From CAVSWT01 sp963775245 (GTDB taxonomy: Bacteria; Bacteroidota; Ignavibacteria; Ignavibacteriales; Ignavibacteriaceae): a DNA stretch of 64,000 nt. Made by a program: the position numbers and the translations under genes. How positions within the stretch are numbered: the first letter of the stretch is position 1; every line of letters begins with the position of its first letter. The stretch lies in the NCBI GenBank assembly GCA_963775245.1, contig CAVZID010000040.1:1-64000 (forward strand). The letters run 5' to 3'. Under the pieces are notes generated by a model. That model was not told the origin of the DNA. It did no database searches and saw nothing but the letters and a program-made list of their open reading frames with translations. This document shows, piece after piece, positions 19,056-26,681 of the stretch.

Positions 19056-19166
19056 AATTAGTATAGAATATTTATTGAATTAGTTTGAATGAAAATAATT
19101 GGTATGAGTTTAACAATTTGTATAGAGTAATAATTAATAAAAAAAATATAATTAAAAGGAGAAAAA

Positions 19167-19571
19167 ATGATTAACAAAAACGTGAAATCTATTTTGGCCA
19201 TTCTAACTGTATTTATAATTTCGGCATCATTTTCATTTGCGCAAAATATGATGTTGACTAAAAAAGATTCTACCGGCAATATGAATATGATGGATAAGAA
19301 AGATGACATGCACAAAATGAAAATGGACTCTACCCGCAAAGCGGTCAATTCTGAAAAAAAAATGCAAAGTTCAATTATCCGTAAAGGAGTTATTGATGTA
19401 AAAGCAATTGATAAAAACAAAGACGGAAAAGTTTTTCAGGACATGATGGACTATAATGTAATATCCGATAAACCAGGCAAATGCCCGATTTGCGGAATGA
19501 AACTTAAAGAAGTTTCAGTGAAACAGGCAAAGGAAATGCTGGTTAAAAGCGGATTTAAAGTAAAAGACTGA
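19167..19571 (+). CDS. Secreted metal-binding protein (Met/Lys-rich linker, Asp-loop, CPICGM module)
   Basis: A 134-residue exported protein. A signal peptide ends near SFAQ (residue 26), followed by a linker rich in Met, Lys and Asp (MNMMDKKDDMHKMKMD). Residues 73-134 form a module with an EF-hand/dockerin-like acidic loop (DKNKDGKVFQDMMD) and a heavy-metal-binding motif KPGKCPICGM (Cys106, Cys109). The module matches the C-terminus of CusB at 15200-15400 almost residue for residue, so the two are related by duplication or fusion. The likely role is periplasmic copper buffering or delivery to the pump. A ribosome binding site (AAAAGGAG) precedes the ATG. Confidence 0.8.
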   Translation: MINKNVKSILAILTVFIISASFSFAQNMMLTKKDSTGNMNMMDKKDDMHKMKMDSTRKAVNSEKKMQSSIIRKGVIDVKAIDKNKDGKVFQDMMDYNVISDKPGKCPICGMKLKEVSVKQAKEMLVKSGFKVKD

Positions 19572-19588
19572 AGCTAAATAAATATAAT

Positions 19589-19680
19589 AACCTTCAAGGT
19601 TCTTTTATAAATGAAACAATATTAGCTCTATGTGAATATTTAAATTTTAAAAACCTTGAAGGGTTTAATAATTGAAGGTT
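19589..19680. repeat. AACCTTCAAGGTT palindromic repeat, copy 1
   Basis: AACCTTCAAGGTT at 19589 and AAACCTTGAAGGGTTT at 19651 are related palindromes about 50 bases apart, with another GAAGGTT at the right end. It follows the metal-binding protein gene. Two more copies occur within 2 kb. Confidence 0.6.
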
Positions 19681-19716
19681 CAGTTTATTTTAAATTAAAA
19701 AATCAAAAGACAAATT

Positions 19717-19815
19717 ATGGAAATAGCAATAGGAATAGCATTCGTAGCAATAATAGCTTTTGTAGGTATTAGAAAATTTAAAAAGGCAAGTGAAGGAAAA
19801 GACTGCTGCAAATAG
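19717..19815 (+). CDS. Small Cys-Cys membrane peptide (FeoB-associated Cys-rich type)
   Basis: A 32-residue frame: one hydrophobic helix (IAIGIAFVAIIAFVGI), a basic stretch (RKFKKASEGK) and a terminal DCCK. This is the plan of the short FeoB-associated Cys-rich membrane peptides, which have one helix and a C-terminal cysteine cluster. A related sequence with the same KGKDCCK ending lies at 23004. A metal-related function is suggested by the neighbours and cysteines only. It is flanked by palindromic repeats on both sides. Confidence 0.6.
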   Translation: MEIAIGIAFVAIIAFVGIRKFKKASEGKDCCK

Positions 19816-19828
19816 ACTGCAGAGGTTC

Positions 19829-19886
19829 AACCTTCAAGGTTTTTTTATAGATTAATAAAAACATATAAGGTTAACCTTGAAGGTTT
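19829..19886. repeat. AACCTTCAAGGTT palindromic repeat, copy 2
   Basis: AACCTTCAAGGTT at 19829 is followed by TTAACCTTGAAGGTTTT at 19871. It lies between the Cys-Cys peptide and the T9SS protein. Confidence 0.6.
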
Positions 19887-19950
19887 TAATGAGAATTGAT
19901 TATTTCTAAAAAATTTGAGCAACAAATATACAATAAACAAAGGATGAGAA

Positions 19951-21495
19951 ATGAAAACAAAAATACTTATAACATTATTTATAATGTTATTGGCTACAGT
20001 TTTTATGTATGGGCAGGGAAATGATTTTGGCTGGCATGTTAATCCCGACTCTTTACAATTAAAAACAGTATCTGGTAAAGTGATGGTAGATTCAGTATTA
20101 ACAATGCATCAAATTTATTTTCTTGATACAAATAATGATAAGCAGCCGGACTACATGTTAAACTTCGGCCCCTTCTGGTATGAACCGGACAGCAGCACAG
20201 CAGTGCGTCCAAATGATGGTGATTCTATTACTGTCTATGGCGGTGATATCGGAAATACAATGATGGATTATGATATGATGATGGTGTATTCAATTAATGG
20301 CGAGTTTTGGCGTGACCCGTATGAACCTATTTGGAATAATTTAGATGGATTCATGAATATGGGCGGCCATCATAATGGTGACTGCGGCGCTAATAGTTTT
20401 GGATGGAATCATGATTCATTAACAACAATTACAATTACAGGAACTGCTTTAGTTGATTCTACATTTATAATTGAACATTATTATCTTGATGGAAATAATG
20501 ATAGTGTCCCGGATTACATGTTGAACTTTGGCCCGCCATGGTATGAACCTTCATCAGGAGCAGTTCGTCCAACTAATGGTGAACAAATAACTATAGTTGG
20601 AGGCAAAATAGAAATGCCGCATTATAATATGATTGTTGTATATGAAATAAATGGAAAGTCCTGGAGAGATTCATCAAACCTGGGATTTAATTTTGGCGGC
20701 GGATGGATGAACAGCAATTCAACACAACCGCAAGAATTTCATTCGACATTCGATGATAGTGATTTGATGGTAATTCATCCCGGCTGGCACATGGGTGGTG
20801 GAATGCATGGAGGAATGATGATGCCTGATTCAATCTTCGCTCAAATATTTGAAGTCTATCCTAATAATTTTCCGGGCATTGAAACTCAAAATGCATTTGC
20901 AGGATATCAATTTAATTTAATGTATCCCTCAGGCCAACAAGGAATGGGTTCTCATTTTGGATGCGGCGGCATGATGCAGTTCAATAATAATATGGATTTT
21001 CAATTGCACTATGATGATATGCAGTTAAATAATAATGGTATCGACAAAAGTACAATTAAAGTTAAATACTTTGATAGTAATACCAACTCATGGGTTGAGA
21101 TGCCAAACACAGTAATGAATACAACTTCCAACACAATTACGTTTTCCAAAAATTCTGTGGACAATCTGATAATCTTAACCGGTGAATCTGTTGCTACTGG
21201 AATATCTAATGAAAATAAGGATAATGCAGTAAAAGATTTTCAATTATTTCAGAATTATCCAAATCCATTTAATCCTTCTACCGATATTCGATTTGAAATA
21301 AAAGAAAATGCTAATGTTAATCTTTCTGTTTATAATGTCCTCGGGCAAAAAGTTGCAGAATTAATTAACTCTGAATTACCTTCTGGAATACATAGCGTTT
21401 CATTTAATGCAAGTAATCTATCCAGTGGAATTTATTTTTATGAATTGAAAACAGGAGCTTATACATCTGTAAGAAAAATGGAATTGTTAAAGTAA
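19951..21495 (+). CDS. His/Met-rich secreted protein with T9SS sorting domain
   Basis: A 514-residue exported protein. After the signal peptide (TLFIMLLATVFMYGQ) there are two related repeats, about residues 30-115 and 150-245, each running DSL...T-G-..VDS...YFLD.NND..PDYMLNFGP.WYEP and ending in INGxxWRD. A His/Met/Gly-rich stretch follows (HPGWHMGGGMHGGMMMPD and FGCGGMMQFNNN), then a classic T9SS domain with QNYPNPFNPSTDIRF and ending SVRKMELLK. It should be moved to the cell surface or medium. The clustered His and Met suggest extracellular copper binding. I know no named family for the repeat. Confidence 0.8.
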   Translation: MKTKILITLFIMLLATVFMYGQGNDFGWHVNPDSLQLKTVSGKVMVDSVLTMHQIYFLDTNNDKQPDYMLNFGPFWYEPDSSTAVRPNDGDSITVYGGDIGNTMMDYDMMMVYSINGEFWRDPYEPIWNNLDGFMNMGGHHNGDCGANSFGWNHDSLTTITITGTALVDSTFIIEHYYLDGNNDSVPDYMLNFGPPWYEPSSGAVRPTNGEQITIVGGKIEMPHYNMIVVYEINGKSWRDSSNLGFNFGGGWMNSNSTQPQEFHSTFDDSDLMVIHPGWHMGGGMHGGMMMPDSIFAQIFEVYPNNFPGIETQNAFAGYQFNLMYPSGQQGMGSHFGCGGMMQFNNNMDFQLHYDDMQLNNNGIDKSTIKVKYFDSNTNSWVEMPNTVMNTTSNTITFSKNSVDNLIILTGESVATGISNENKDNAVKDFQLFQNYPNPFNPSTDIRFEIKENANVNLSVYNVLGQKVAELINSELPSGIHSVSFNASNLSSGIYFYELKTGAYTSVRKMELLK

Positions 21496-21563
21496 GGATT
21501 AGATAAAATGAATGATTGTATGTAAAACTGAATGGATGAATGATTGAATGAATTGAAATGATG

Positions 21564-21617
21564 TAACCTTCAAGGTTTACATTTTGTTTAAGCTGGATTA
21601 ACCTTGAAGGGTTTTTA
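21564..21617. repeat. AACCTTCAAGGTT palindromic repeat, copy 3
   Basis: TAACCTTCAAGGTTTA at 21564 pairs with TTAACCTTGAAGGGTTTTTA at 21599. The T-run after the second arm could let it terminate transcription of the T9SS gene. Confidence 0.6.
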
Positions 21618-21762
21618 AGTATTTAACTATAACAAAATTGAAAATGTATAACAGAAAATAGGAATTATTTTACGCAATGCGCCGGTTGATATTGTAAAAT
21701 TGCATTGTAAGTAATGATGATAAAATAAAAATAAAAGATCCTAATGAAAGGAGGATGAAAAG

Positions 21763-22191
21763 ATGAAAGCGAAAATATTAGTACCCGTTGTGATTATTGT
21801 GATTGCCGCTTTTTCTTTCTTGTTTGCTCAGGGGAATTCAGTTAAACAAATGCTTCAAAATCAAAAAACCCAGGATGAAGTTATAACTACTATAATGAAT
21901 AATCCTGGAATGATGCAGAATTTTATGAACCACATGTCACAAAATTCCGAAGCGATGAATAATATGATGGGCTGGATGATGAACAATCAGAACGCGCGAA
22001 GTATGATGATGAATGGAATGTTCTCAAAAGCCAATCAGGATTCATCTTTAACTCATTCAATGTACAATATGATGGACAACTATCCGCAGATGCGGGGCTG
22101 GATGCAGAGTATGATGAATGGGAATGGAATGATGAGTCATGGAATGATGAATCACGGAATGATGAATCACGGAATGATGAATCGAAATTAA
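21763..22191 (+). CDS. Met-rich secreted protein, paralogue A
   Basis: A 142-residue exported protein with about one fifth methionine after the signal peptide (VVIIVIAAFSFLFAQG). Met pairs and triplets recur (GMMQNFMNHM, NNMMGWMMNN, SMMMNGMF). The C-terminus is a tandem repeat of HGMMN encoded by 15-base units. Met-rich clusters of this type bind Cu(I) and Ag(I) in known resistance proteins, and the location in a copper island fits. A strong ribosome binding site (AAAGGAGGA) precedes the start. It is paralogous to the gene at 22522. No described family is recognised. Confidence 0.75.
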   Translation: MKAKILVPVVIIVIAAFSFLFAQGNSVKQMLQNQKTQDEVITTIMNNPGMMQNFMNHMSQNSEAMNNMMGWMMNNQNARSMMMNGMFSKANQDSSLTHSMYNMMDNYPQMRGWMQSMMNGNGMMSHGMMNHGMMNHGMMNRN

Positions 22192-22521
22192 TATAAAGTA
22201 TAATTGGATGGGATTAATAATCCCATCCAATTCATATAGTGGCAGAACTTATAATTCAAATCTATTTACCGCTTAGCAAGATATTTTATTTACTGCAAAG
22301 AATTTACCGAATGTAATATATTTAATAATGAAATTCCGGTTCATCTACTGTTATAAAAAAGATGATGTTATCAAATGCGTTTTAAGGTGTGTTTCAAAGC
22401 AATAGTAAAAAGAAAATAAATTTTATGTAACACAATACAACCTCCTTAATGGTACATTGTTTAGAAATAAGAAGTGATAAGTTATTTAATTATTGATCTA
22501 AATTAATTAGGAGAAGAAAAA
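22192..22521. other. Gap between the Met-rich paralogues
   Basis: No gene is seen in these 330 bases. The gap holds a perfect hairpin at 22202-22232, described separately. The remainder is AT-rich without clear repeats. Confidence 0.5.
22202..22232. terminator. Perfect 15-bp hairpin after Met-rich gene A
   Basis: The arms AATTGGATGGGATTA and TAATCCCATCCAATT meet with a 1-base turn. There is no following T-run. A related imperfect hairpin (GTGGATAGGAT...ATCCCATCTAC) follows the second paralogue near 22955, so the structure was probably duplicated with the gene. Confidence 0.55.
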
Positions 22522-22938
22522 ATGAAAGTGAAAATTTTAATTCCTGCATTACTAATGTTATTAGTGTTTTTATCTATCTCATGCTCACAAGATAAGGTTG
22601 ACATGAATCTTCAAAACAAAGAAACCCAGGACGAAGCTATAAAAACAATAATTAACAGTCCGGAAATGATGCAGAATTTTATGAATCATATGGCTGAAAA
22701 TCCTGGAGCAATGAATAATATGACCAATTGGATGATGGGTAATAATAATACTCGTAACATGATGATGAACGGTATGTTTTCTGCTGCCAATAAGGATTCA
22801 GGAATAACCGACAGTATGTATCACATGATGAATAATTATCCGCAGATGTGGGGCCGTATGCAGAATATGATGAATGGAAAAGGAATGAATAATGATGGAA
22901 TGATGAATAATAATAATATGATGAATCGGAAAAAATAA
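22522..22938 (+). CDS. Met-rich lipoprotein, paralogue B
   Basis: A 138-residue protein closely similar to the gene at 21763 (shared QDE.I.TI...P.MMQNFMNHM, MMMNGMFS.AN.DS, NYPQM). Here the N-terminus ends in a lipobox (FLSISC at about 17-22), so it should be a membrane-anchored lipoprotein while the paralogue is soluble. The C-terminus is Asn/Met-rich (GMMNNNNMMNRKK) instead of carrying HGMMN repeats. GGAGAA upstream supports the start. The pair could hold Cu(I)/Ag(I) in two different places in the envelope. Confidence 0.75.
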   Translation: MKVKILIPALLMLLVFLSISCSQDKVDMNLQNKETQDEAIKTIINSPEMMQNFMNHMAENPGAMNNMTNWMMGNNNTRNMMMNGMFSAANKDSGITDSMYHMMNNYPQMWGRMQNMMNGKGMNNDGMMNNNNMMNRKK

Positions 22939-23003
22939 ATGTAAACTAATTATAAGTGGATAGGATAAATAATCCCATCTACCTAATAATTAATGAAGGT
23001 TCA

Positions 23004-23105
23004 ATGCAAGTTTTTATATTAATATTGATTCTGTTTTTAGTTGGGTTCATTTTTTTATAAAAATTCAGTAATGGCCGTAAAGGCAAAGATTGCTGTAAGA
23101 AAAAG
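23004..23105 (+). pseudogene. Cys-Cys membrane peptide with in-frame stop
   Basis: ATG at 23004, behind GAAGG, opens MQVFILILILFLVGFIFL, then a TAA at 23058, then in the same frame KFSNGRKGKDCCKKK. Aligned to the peptide at 19717, the TAA occupies the first basic residue after the membrane helix, so it looks like a Lys codon (AAA) changed to TAA, or a local error in an A/T run. Downstream the frame stays open into the SHOCT gene. Confidence 0.5.
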
Positions 23106-23150
23106 ATGGGGTGCTCCATCTTTTCTTATTTTAAAGAAAGGAAAAATAAA

Positions 23151-23366
23151 ATGTTTCATAACTGGATGGGGGGAGGAATGTGGTTTAGCTGGATATTTTG
23201 GGTAATAATAATTGTATTAGTAGTCTGGATGATCGTTAACAGAAGTAATAAAAATAGATTGAATTTTCCGCAGCAGGAAAATGCTTTAGACATTCTAAAA
23301 AAGAGATTTGCCAAAGGAGAAATAACAAAAGAACAGTTCGAGCAAATGAAAAAAGATTTAACCTAA
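23151..23366 (+). CDS. SHOCT domain-containing small membrane protein
   Basis: A 71-residue protein: a Trp/Gly/Met-rich start (MFHNWMGGGMWFSW), one membrane helix (about 12-30), and a C-terminal SHOCT motif (ALDILKKRFAKGEITKEQFEQMKKDL). Short SHOCT proteins of this shape are frequent beside copper ATPases, and the motif probably mediates oligomerisation. An earlier in-frame start at 23106 would add 15 residues from the broken peptide gene. The AAAGGAAAA site just before 23151 supports the shorter form. Confidence 0.8.
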   Translation: MFHNWMGGGMWFSWIFWVIIIVLVVWMIVNRSNKNRLNFPQQENALDILKKRFAKGEITKEQFEQMKKDLT

Positions 23367-23401
23367 TAATTTAGTTCGATTAAACTGATAGGAGAATAAT
23401 C

Positions 23402-23785
23402 ATGTCTTACTATTTTTCAAAAAAAATAACTTTGGGGTTCGAGGAAGCAATTGAAAAAGTAACGGCTGCTTTAAAGATCGAAGGATTCGGTGTTTTAACT
23501 GAAATTGATGTAAAGGAAACATTAAAAAAGAAATTGGATGTGGATTTTCATCCTTACAAAATTCTTGGAGCCTGCAATCCTCCCTTTGCCTACAAAGCAC
23601 TGCAAGCTGAAGACAAGGTCGGCATTATGCTGCCCTGCAATGTTATCGTCCAGGAAAGAGAAAATGGTGTTGAAATCGCTGCGGTCGATCCGGTAGCGTC
23701 AATGCAGGCTATTGATAATCCGAAGCTGGGTGAGATTGCCGTCGAAATTCGGAAACGGCTGCATAAAGTGATCGACAGTCTATAA
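23402..23785 (+). CDS. DUF302 domain-containing protein
   Basis: A 127-residue protein matching DUF302: SYYFSKKITLGFEEAIEKV, GFGVLTEIDVKETLKKKL, YKILGACNPPFAYKAL, GIMLPCNVIVQE and VAVDPVASM-like (AAVDPVASM). DUF302 proteins are small alpha/beta proteins often encoded next to metal or sulfur genes, and no reaction is established. A ribosome binding site (AGGAG) precedes the ATG. The second half of the gene is visibly richer in G and C than its neighbours, a possible sign of recombination. The ATPase gene follows closely. Confidence 0.88.
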   Translation: MSYYFSKKITLGFEEAIEKVTAALKIEGFGVLTEIDVKETLKKKLDVDFHPYKILGACNPPFAYKALQAEDKVGIMLPCNVIVQERENGVEIAAVDPVASMQAIDNPKLGEIAVEIRKRLHKVIDSL

Positions 23786-23840
23786 AGGACAATTGGCTGT
23801 TGAACGGGAAAGAGCTCCCAGTAAAAAAAAGGAATTCCTT

Positions 23841-25937
23841 ATGGAAAACGAACATCAAGATCATAATCATAGTTCACACAGTATAGATCATGACAAACAT
23901 TCAGAAATAGATCATACAAAACATAACGATCAAAGTTCTCATGAAAAGATGAATCATAAAAAGGGTGAGCATAGCGGGCATAACCATTCTGAACACCATG
24001 GCCATATGATTGAAGATTTTAAGAAGAGGTTTTGGATTTCACTCGTGATCACCATTCCTATCCTTCTTCTCTCTCCCCTGGTCCAGCAATTTCTTGGACT
24101 TAAAGAAACTTTGCGCTTCAATGGCGATATCTATGTTTTGTTTGCACTTTCAACATTCACATTTTTATACGGCGGCTGGCCTTTCTTAAAAGGACTAATT
24201 GATGAATTGAAAAAGAAGCAGCCTGGAATGATGACTTTAATCGCGCTTGCAATTTCGGTAGCCTATTTTTACAGCGGTGCTGTTGTATTCGGTGTTAAAG
24301 GTGAAGTCTTCTTCTGGGAACTTGCAACTCTTATCGTTATTATGCTTCTCGGGCACTGGATTGAAATGAAATCTGTTATGGGAGCTTCTAAAGCACTCGA
24401 AGAACTTGCCAAACTTATGCCGGACGAAGCTCATAAAATTGATGATAACGGAAATGTTACTGACGTTCCGGTTTCCGAACTTAAGCATGAAGCTAAATTA
24501 TTAATAAAACCCGGAGAAAAAATTCCTGCCGATGGAAAAATCTTTGAAGGTAAAAGTTCCATTAATGAAGCGATGATTACCGGCGAATCCAAACCTGTTT
24601 CCAAAGGCGAAGGCGATAATGTAGTCGGGGGATCAATAAACGGCGAGGGTTCTATAAAGATTGAAGTTGAAAAAATTGGTGATGAAACTTTTCTTTCACA
24701 GGTTGTGAAGATGGTTAAGGAAGCACAGGAAAGTAAATCCAAAACTCAGAACTTTGCCAACAAAGCCGCATTCTGGTTAACTATTGTTGCAATTACTTCC
24801 GGTGCATTAACAATGTTTGTATGGCTTGTATTTACCGGACAAAGTTTCAACTTTGCATTATCCAGAACCGTAACTGTTATGGTAATTACATGTCCGCATG
24901 CTCTCGGTCTGGCAATTCCTCTTGTTGTCGCAGTTTCAACAGCACTTTCTGCAAAGAGCGGTTTATTAATTAGAAATAGAAATGCATTTGAAGAGGCAAG
25001 AAAAATTCAGGCAATTATTTTTGATAAAACAGGTACGTTAACAAAAGGTGAATTCGGTGTTACGGAAACGATTTCTTTTGATAATAAATATGATGAAAAA
25101 GAAATATTAAAATATGCAGCAGCAGTTGAATCCGAATCAGAACATCCAATTGCACAAGGAATAGTAAGTTCCTCTGAAGATAAATATCAGGTGAAAGATT
25201 TCAATTCAATACCCGGCAAAGGTGCGGAAGGGAAGGTAAATGGTAAAGATGTTAAAGTTGTCAGCCCGGGTTATCTCGAAGAAAATAAAATTGAATTACA
25301 AGAAAAAGAAAAGATTGAAAAATTATCTGCACAAGGTAAAACTGTTGTTTTTGTCCTTGTTGAAAATGAACTAACCGGCGCAATAGCATTAGGCGACATT
25401 ATCCGTGATGAATCCAAAGAAGCAATAAAACAGCTTAAAGAGTTAGGAATAAAAACGATGATGCTTACTGGTGATAACAAACAGGTTGCAAAATGGGTTG
25501 CTGATGAGCTGGGACTCGATGATTATTTTGCCGAAGTGCTGCCCGGTAAAAAGGCAGAGAAAGTAAAAGAAGTGCAGAGCCGCGGAATGATTGTCGCGAT
25601 GACCGGCGACGGTGTGAACGATGCTCCAGCACTGGCACAAGCTGATGTTGGAATTGCAATAGGCACTGGAACGGACGTAGCGGTCGAAACTGCCGATATA
25701 ATTCTTGTAAGAAGTAATCCGAAAGATGTGGTTTCATTAATTAAATTTTCAAAAGCAACTTATAGCAAAATGGTTCAGAATCTAATTTGGGCAACTGGTT
25801 ATAATGTTATCGCTATTCCTCTGGCTGCTGGAGTTTTATTTTCTGTCGGAATAATTTTAAGTCCTGCACTTGGTGCGGTGTTGATGTCTGCAAGTACAGT
25901 TATAGTTGCAATAAATGCAAAATTATTGAAAATATAA
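23841..25937 (+). CDS. copB: CopB-type copper/silver P-type ATPase
   Basis: A P1B-type ATPase of about 698 residues. It has a His/Asp-rich N-terminus (HQDHNHSSHSIDHDKH...) instead of a CxxC domain, TGES in the actuator domain, a CPH motif in the sixth helix (Cys351-Pro-His), the phosphorylation site DKTGT (Asp395) and GDGVNDAPAL in the hinge. CPH and a His-rich N-terminus are the marks of CopB pumps, which export copper or silver. An in-frame TTG at 23793 would add 16 residues, but ATG at 23841 has a better spaced AAGGAA and starts at the His-rich region, so I chose it. It probably acts with the Cus pump upstream. Confidence 0.92.
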   Translation: MENEHQDHNHSSHSIDHDKHSEIDHTKHNDQSSHEKMNHKKGEHSGHNHSEHHGHMIEDFKKRFWISLVITIPILLLSPLVQQFLGLKETLRFNGDIYVLFALSTFTFLYGGWPFLKGLIDELKKKQPGMMTLIALAISVAYFYSGAVVFGVKGEVFFWELATLIVIMLLGHWIEMKSVMGASKALEELAKLMPDEAHKIDDNGNVTDVPVSELKHEAKLLIKPGEKIPADGKIFEGKSSINEAMITGESKPVSKGEGDNVVGGSINGEGSIKIEVEKIGDETFLSQVVKMVKEAQESKSKTQNFANKAAFWLTIVAITSGALTMFVWLVFTGQSFNFALSRTVTVMVITCPHALGLAIPLVVAVSTALSAKSGLLIRNRNAFEEARKIQAIIFDKTGTLTKGEFGVTETISFDNKYDEKEILKYAAAVESESEHPIAQGIVSSSEDKYQVKDFNSIPGKGAEGKVNGKDVKVVSPGYLEENKIELQEKEKIEKLSAQGKTVVFVLVENELTGAIALGDIIRDESKEAIKQLKELGIKTMMLTGDNKQVAKWVADELGLDDYFAEVLPGKKAEKVKEVQSRGMIVAMTGDGVNDAPALAQADVGIAIGTGTDVAVETADIILVRSNPKDVVSLIKFSKATYSKMVQNLIWATGYNVIAIPLAAGVLFSVGIILSPALGAVLMSASTVIVAINAKLLKI

Positions 25938-26113
25938 TCAATTATTATAATTTCTTAAACAAAACTATATTTTTATGCTTCAGGTATTCCATAATAGAAT
26001 AAATCTAATTGTATGCTCAAAATTCAATCATGTAATTAAAGAAATAATTATAATATAGATCAAATTATAAATTTATTAATCACATATACATACTACTATA
26101 GTTGGAGAATAAA

Positions 26114-26674
26114 ATGAAAATTCTATTATCTGTTGTATTTACATTAGTTGCACTATTTGTTGCCGGGCTAATCATTATGTTCAGCGGCATTTATAATGTT
26201 AGTGCCTTGAACTCTGAACCTGGTATTACAAAATGGGTTTTAGAAACAACAAGTGACAATTCTGTTGAACATTATTCCAAAGATATAACGGTACCAAATC
26301 TTGATGATCCTTCCATGATAAAAATGGGGTTAAGTCATTACAAAGAAATGTGTGAAAAATGCCATGGAGGCCCTGGAATTGAAAAAACGGAATTAGCAAA
26401 AGGTTTGAATCCACCTGCTCCAAGTTTTGCTAAAGGGACAGATCTGGATCCAAAAGAAATATTCTGGATAACGAAAAACGGAATTAAAATGACCGGAATG
26501 CCGGCTTGGGGAAAGACTCATTCAAAATATAAAATATGGGCGATTACTGCCGCTGTAATAAAGTTGAATGATATTCCTATTAATGTTTATAATTCTATTC
26601 CAATAGAAGAAGATGCTACCGCTGATAGTACAGAAAAAACTGATACTAAAGTAAATGACCTACGCTATCATTAG
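26114..26674 (+). CDS. Membrane-anchored or periplasmic c-type cytochrome
   Basis: A 186-residue protein with an N-terminal hydrophobic segment (5-25), one heme c site CEKCH (Cys80, Cys83, His84) and a likely distal ligand in KMTGMPAWG. This is the arrangement of a monoheme class I cytochrome. The C-terminus is acidic and disordered (EEDATADSTEKTDTK). The ATG at 26114 has GGAG about 8 bases upstream. A TTG at 26102 would overlap that site, so it is rejected. Its place after the copper ATPase may be chance or may indicate redox chemistry of copper. It converges with ppk2. Confidence 0.85.
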   Translation: MKILLSVVFTLVALFVAGLIIMFSGIYNVSALNSEPGITKWVLETTSDNSVEHYSKDITVPNLDDPSMIKMGLSHYKEMCEKCHGGPGIEKTELAKGLNPPAPSFAKGTDLDPKEIFWITKNGIKMTGMPAWGKTHSKYKIWAITAAVIKLNDIPINVYNSIPIEEDATADSTEKTDTKVNDLRYH

Positions 26675-26681
26675 TTTATAA

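Noticed and set aside
22120..22190. Short tandem units, considered as a CRISPR or regulatory repeat
   Set aside because: The 15-base units are codons for HGMMN inside the Met-rich gene; there are no spacers. I saw no CRISPR array anywhere in the window.
24237..25737. Several minus-strand frames of 65-103 codons
   Set aside because: All are shadows of the copper ATPase gene.
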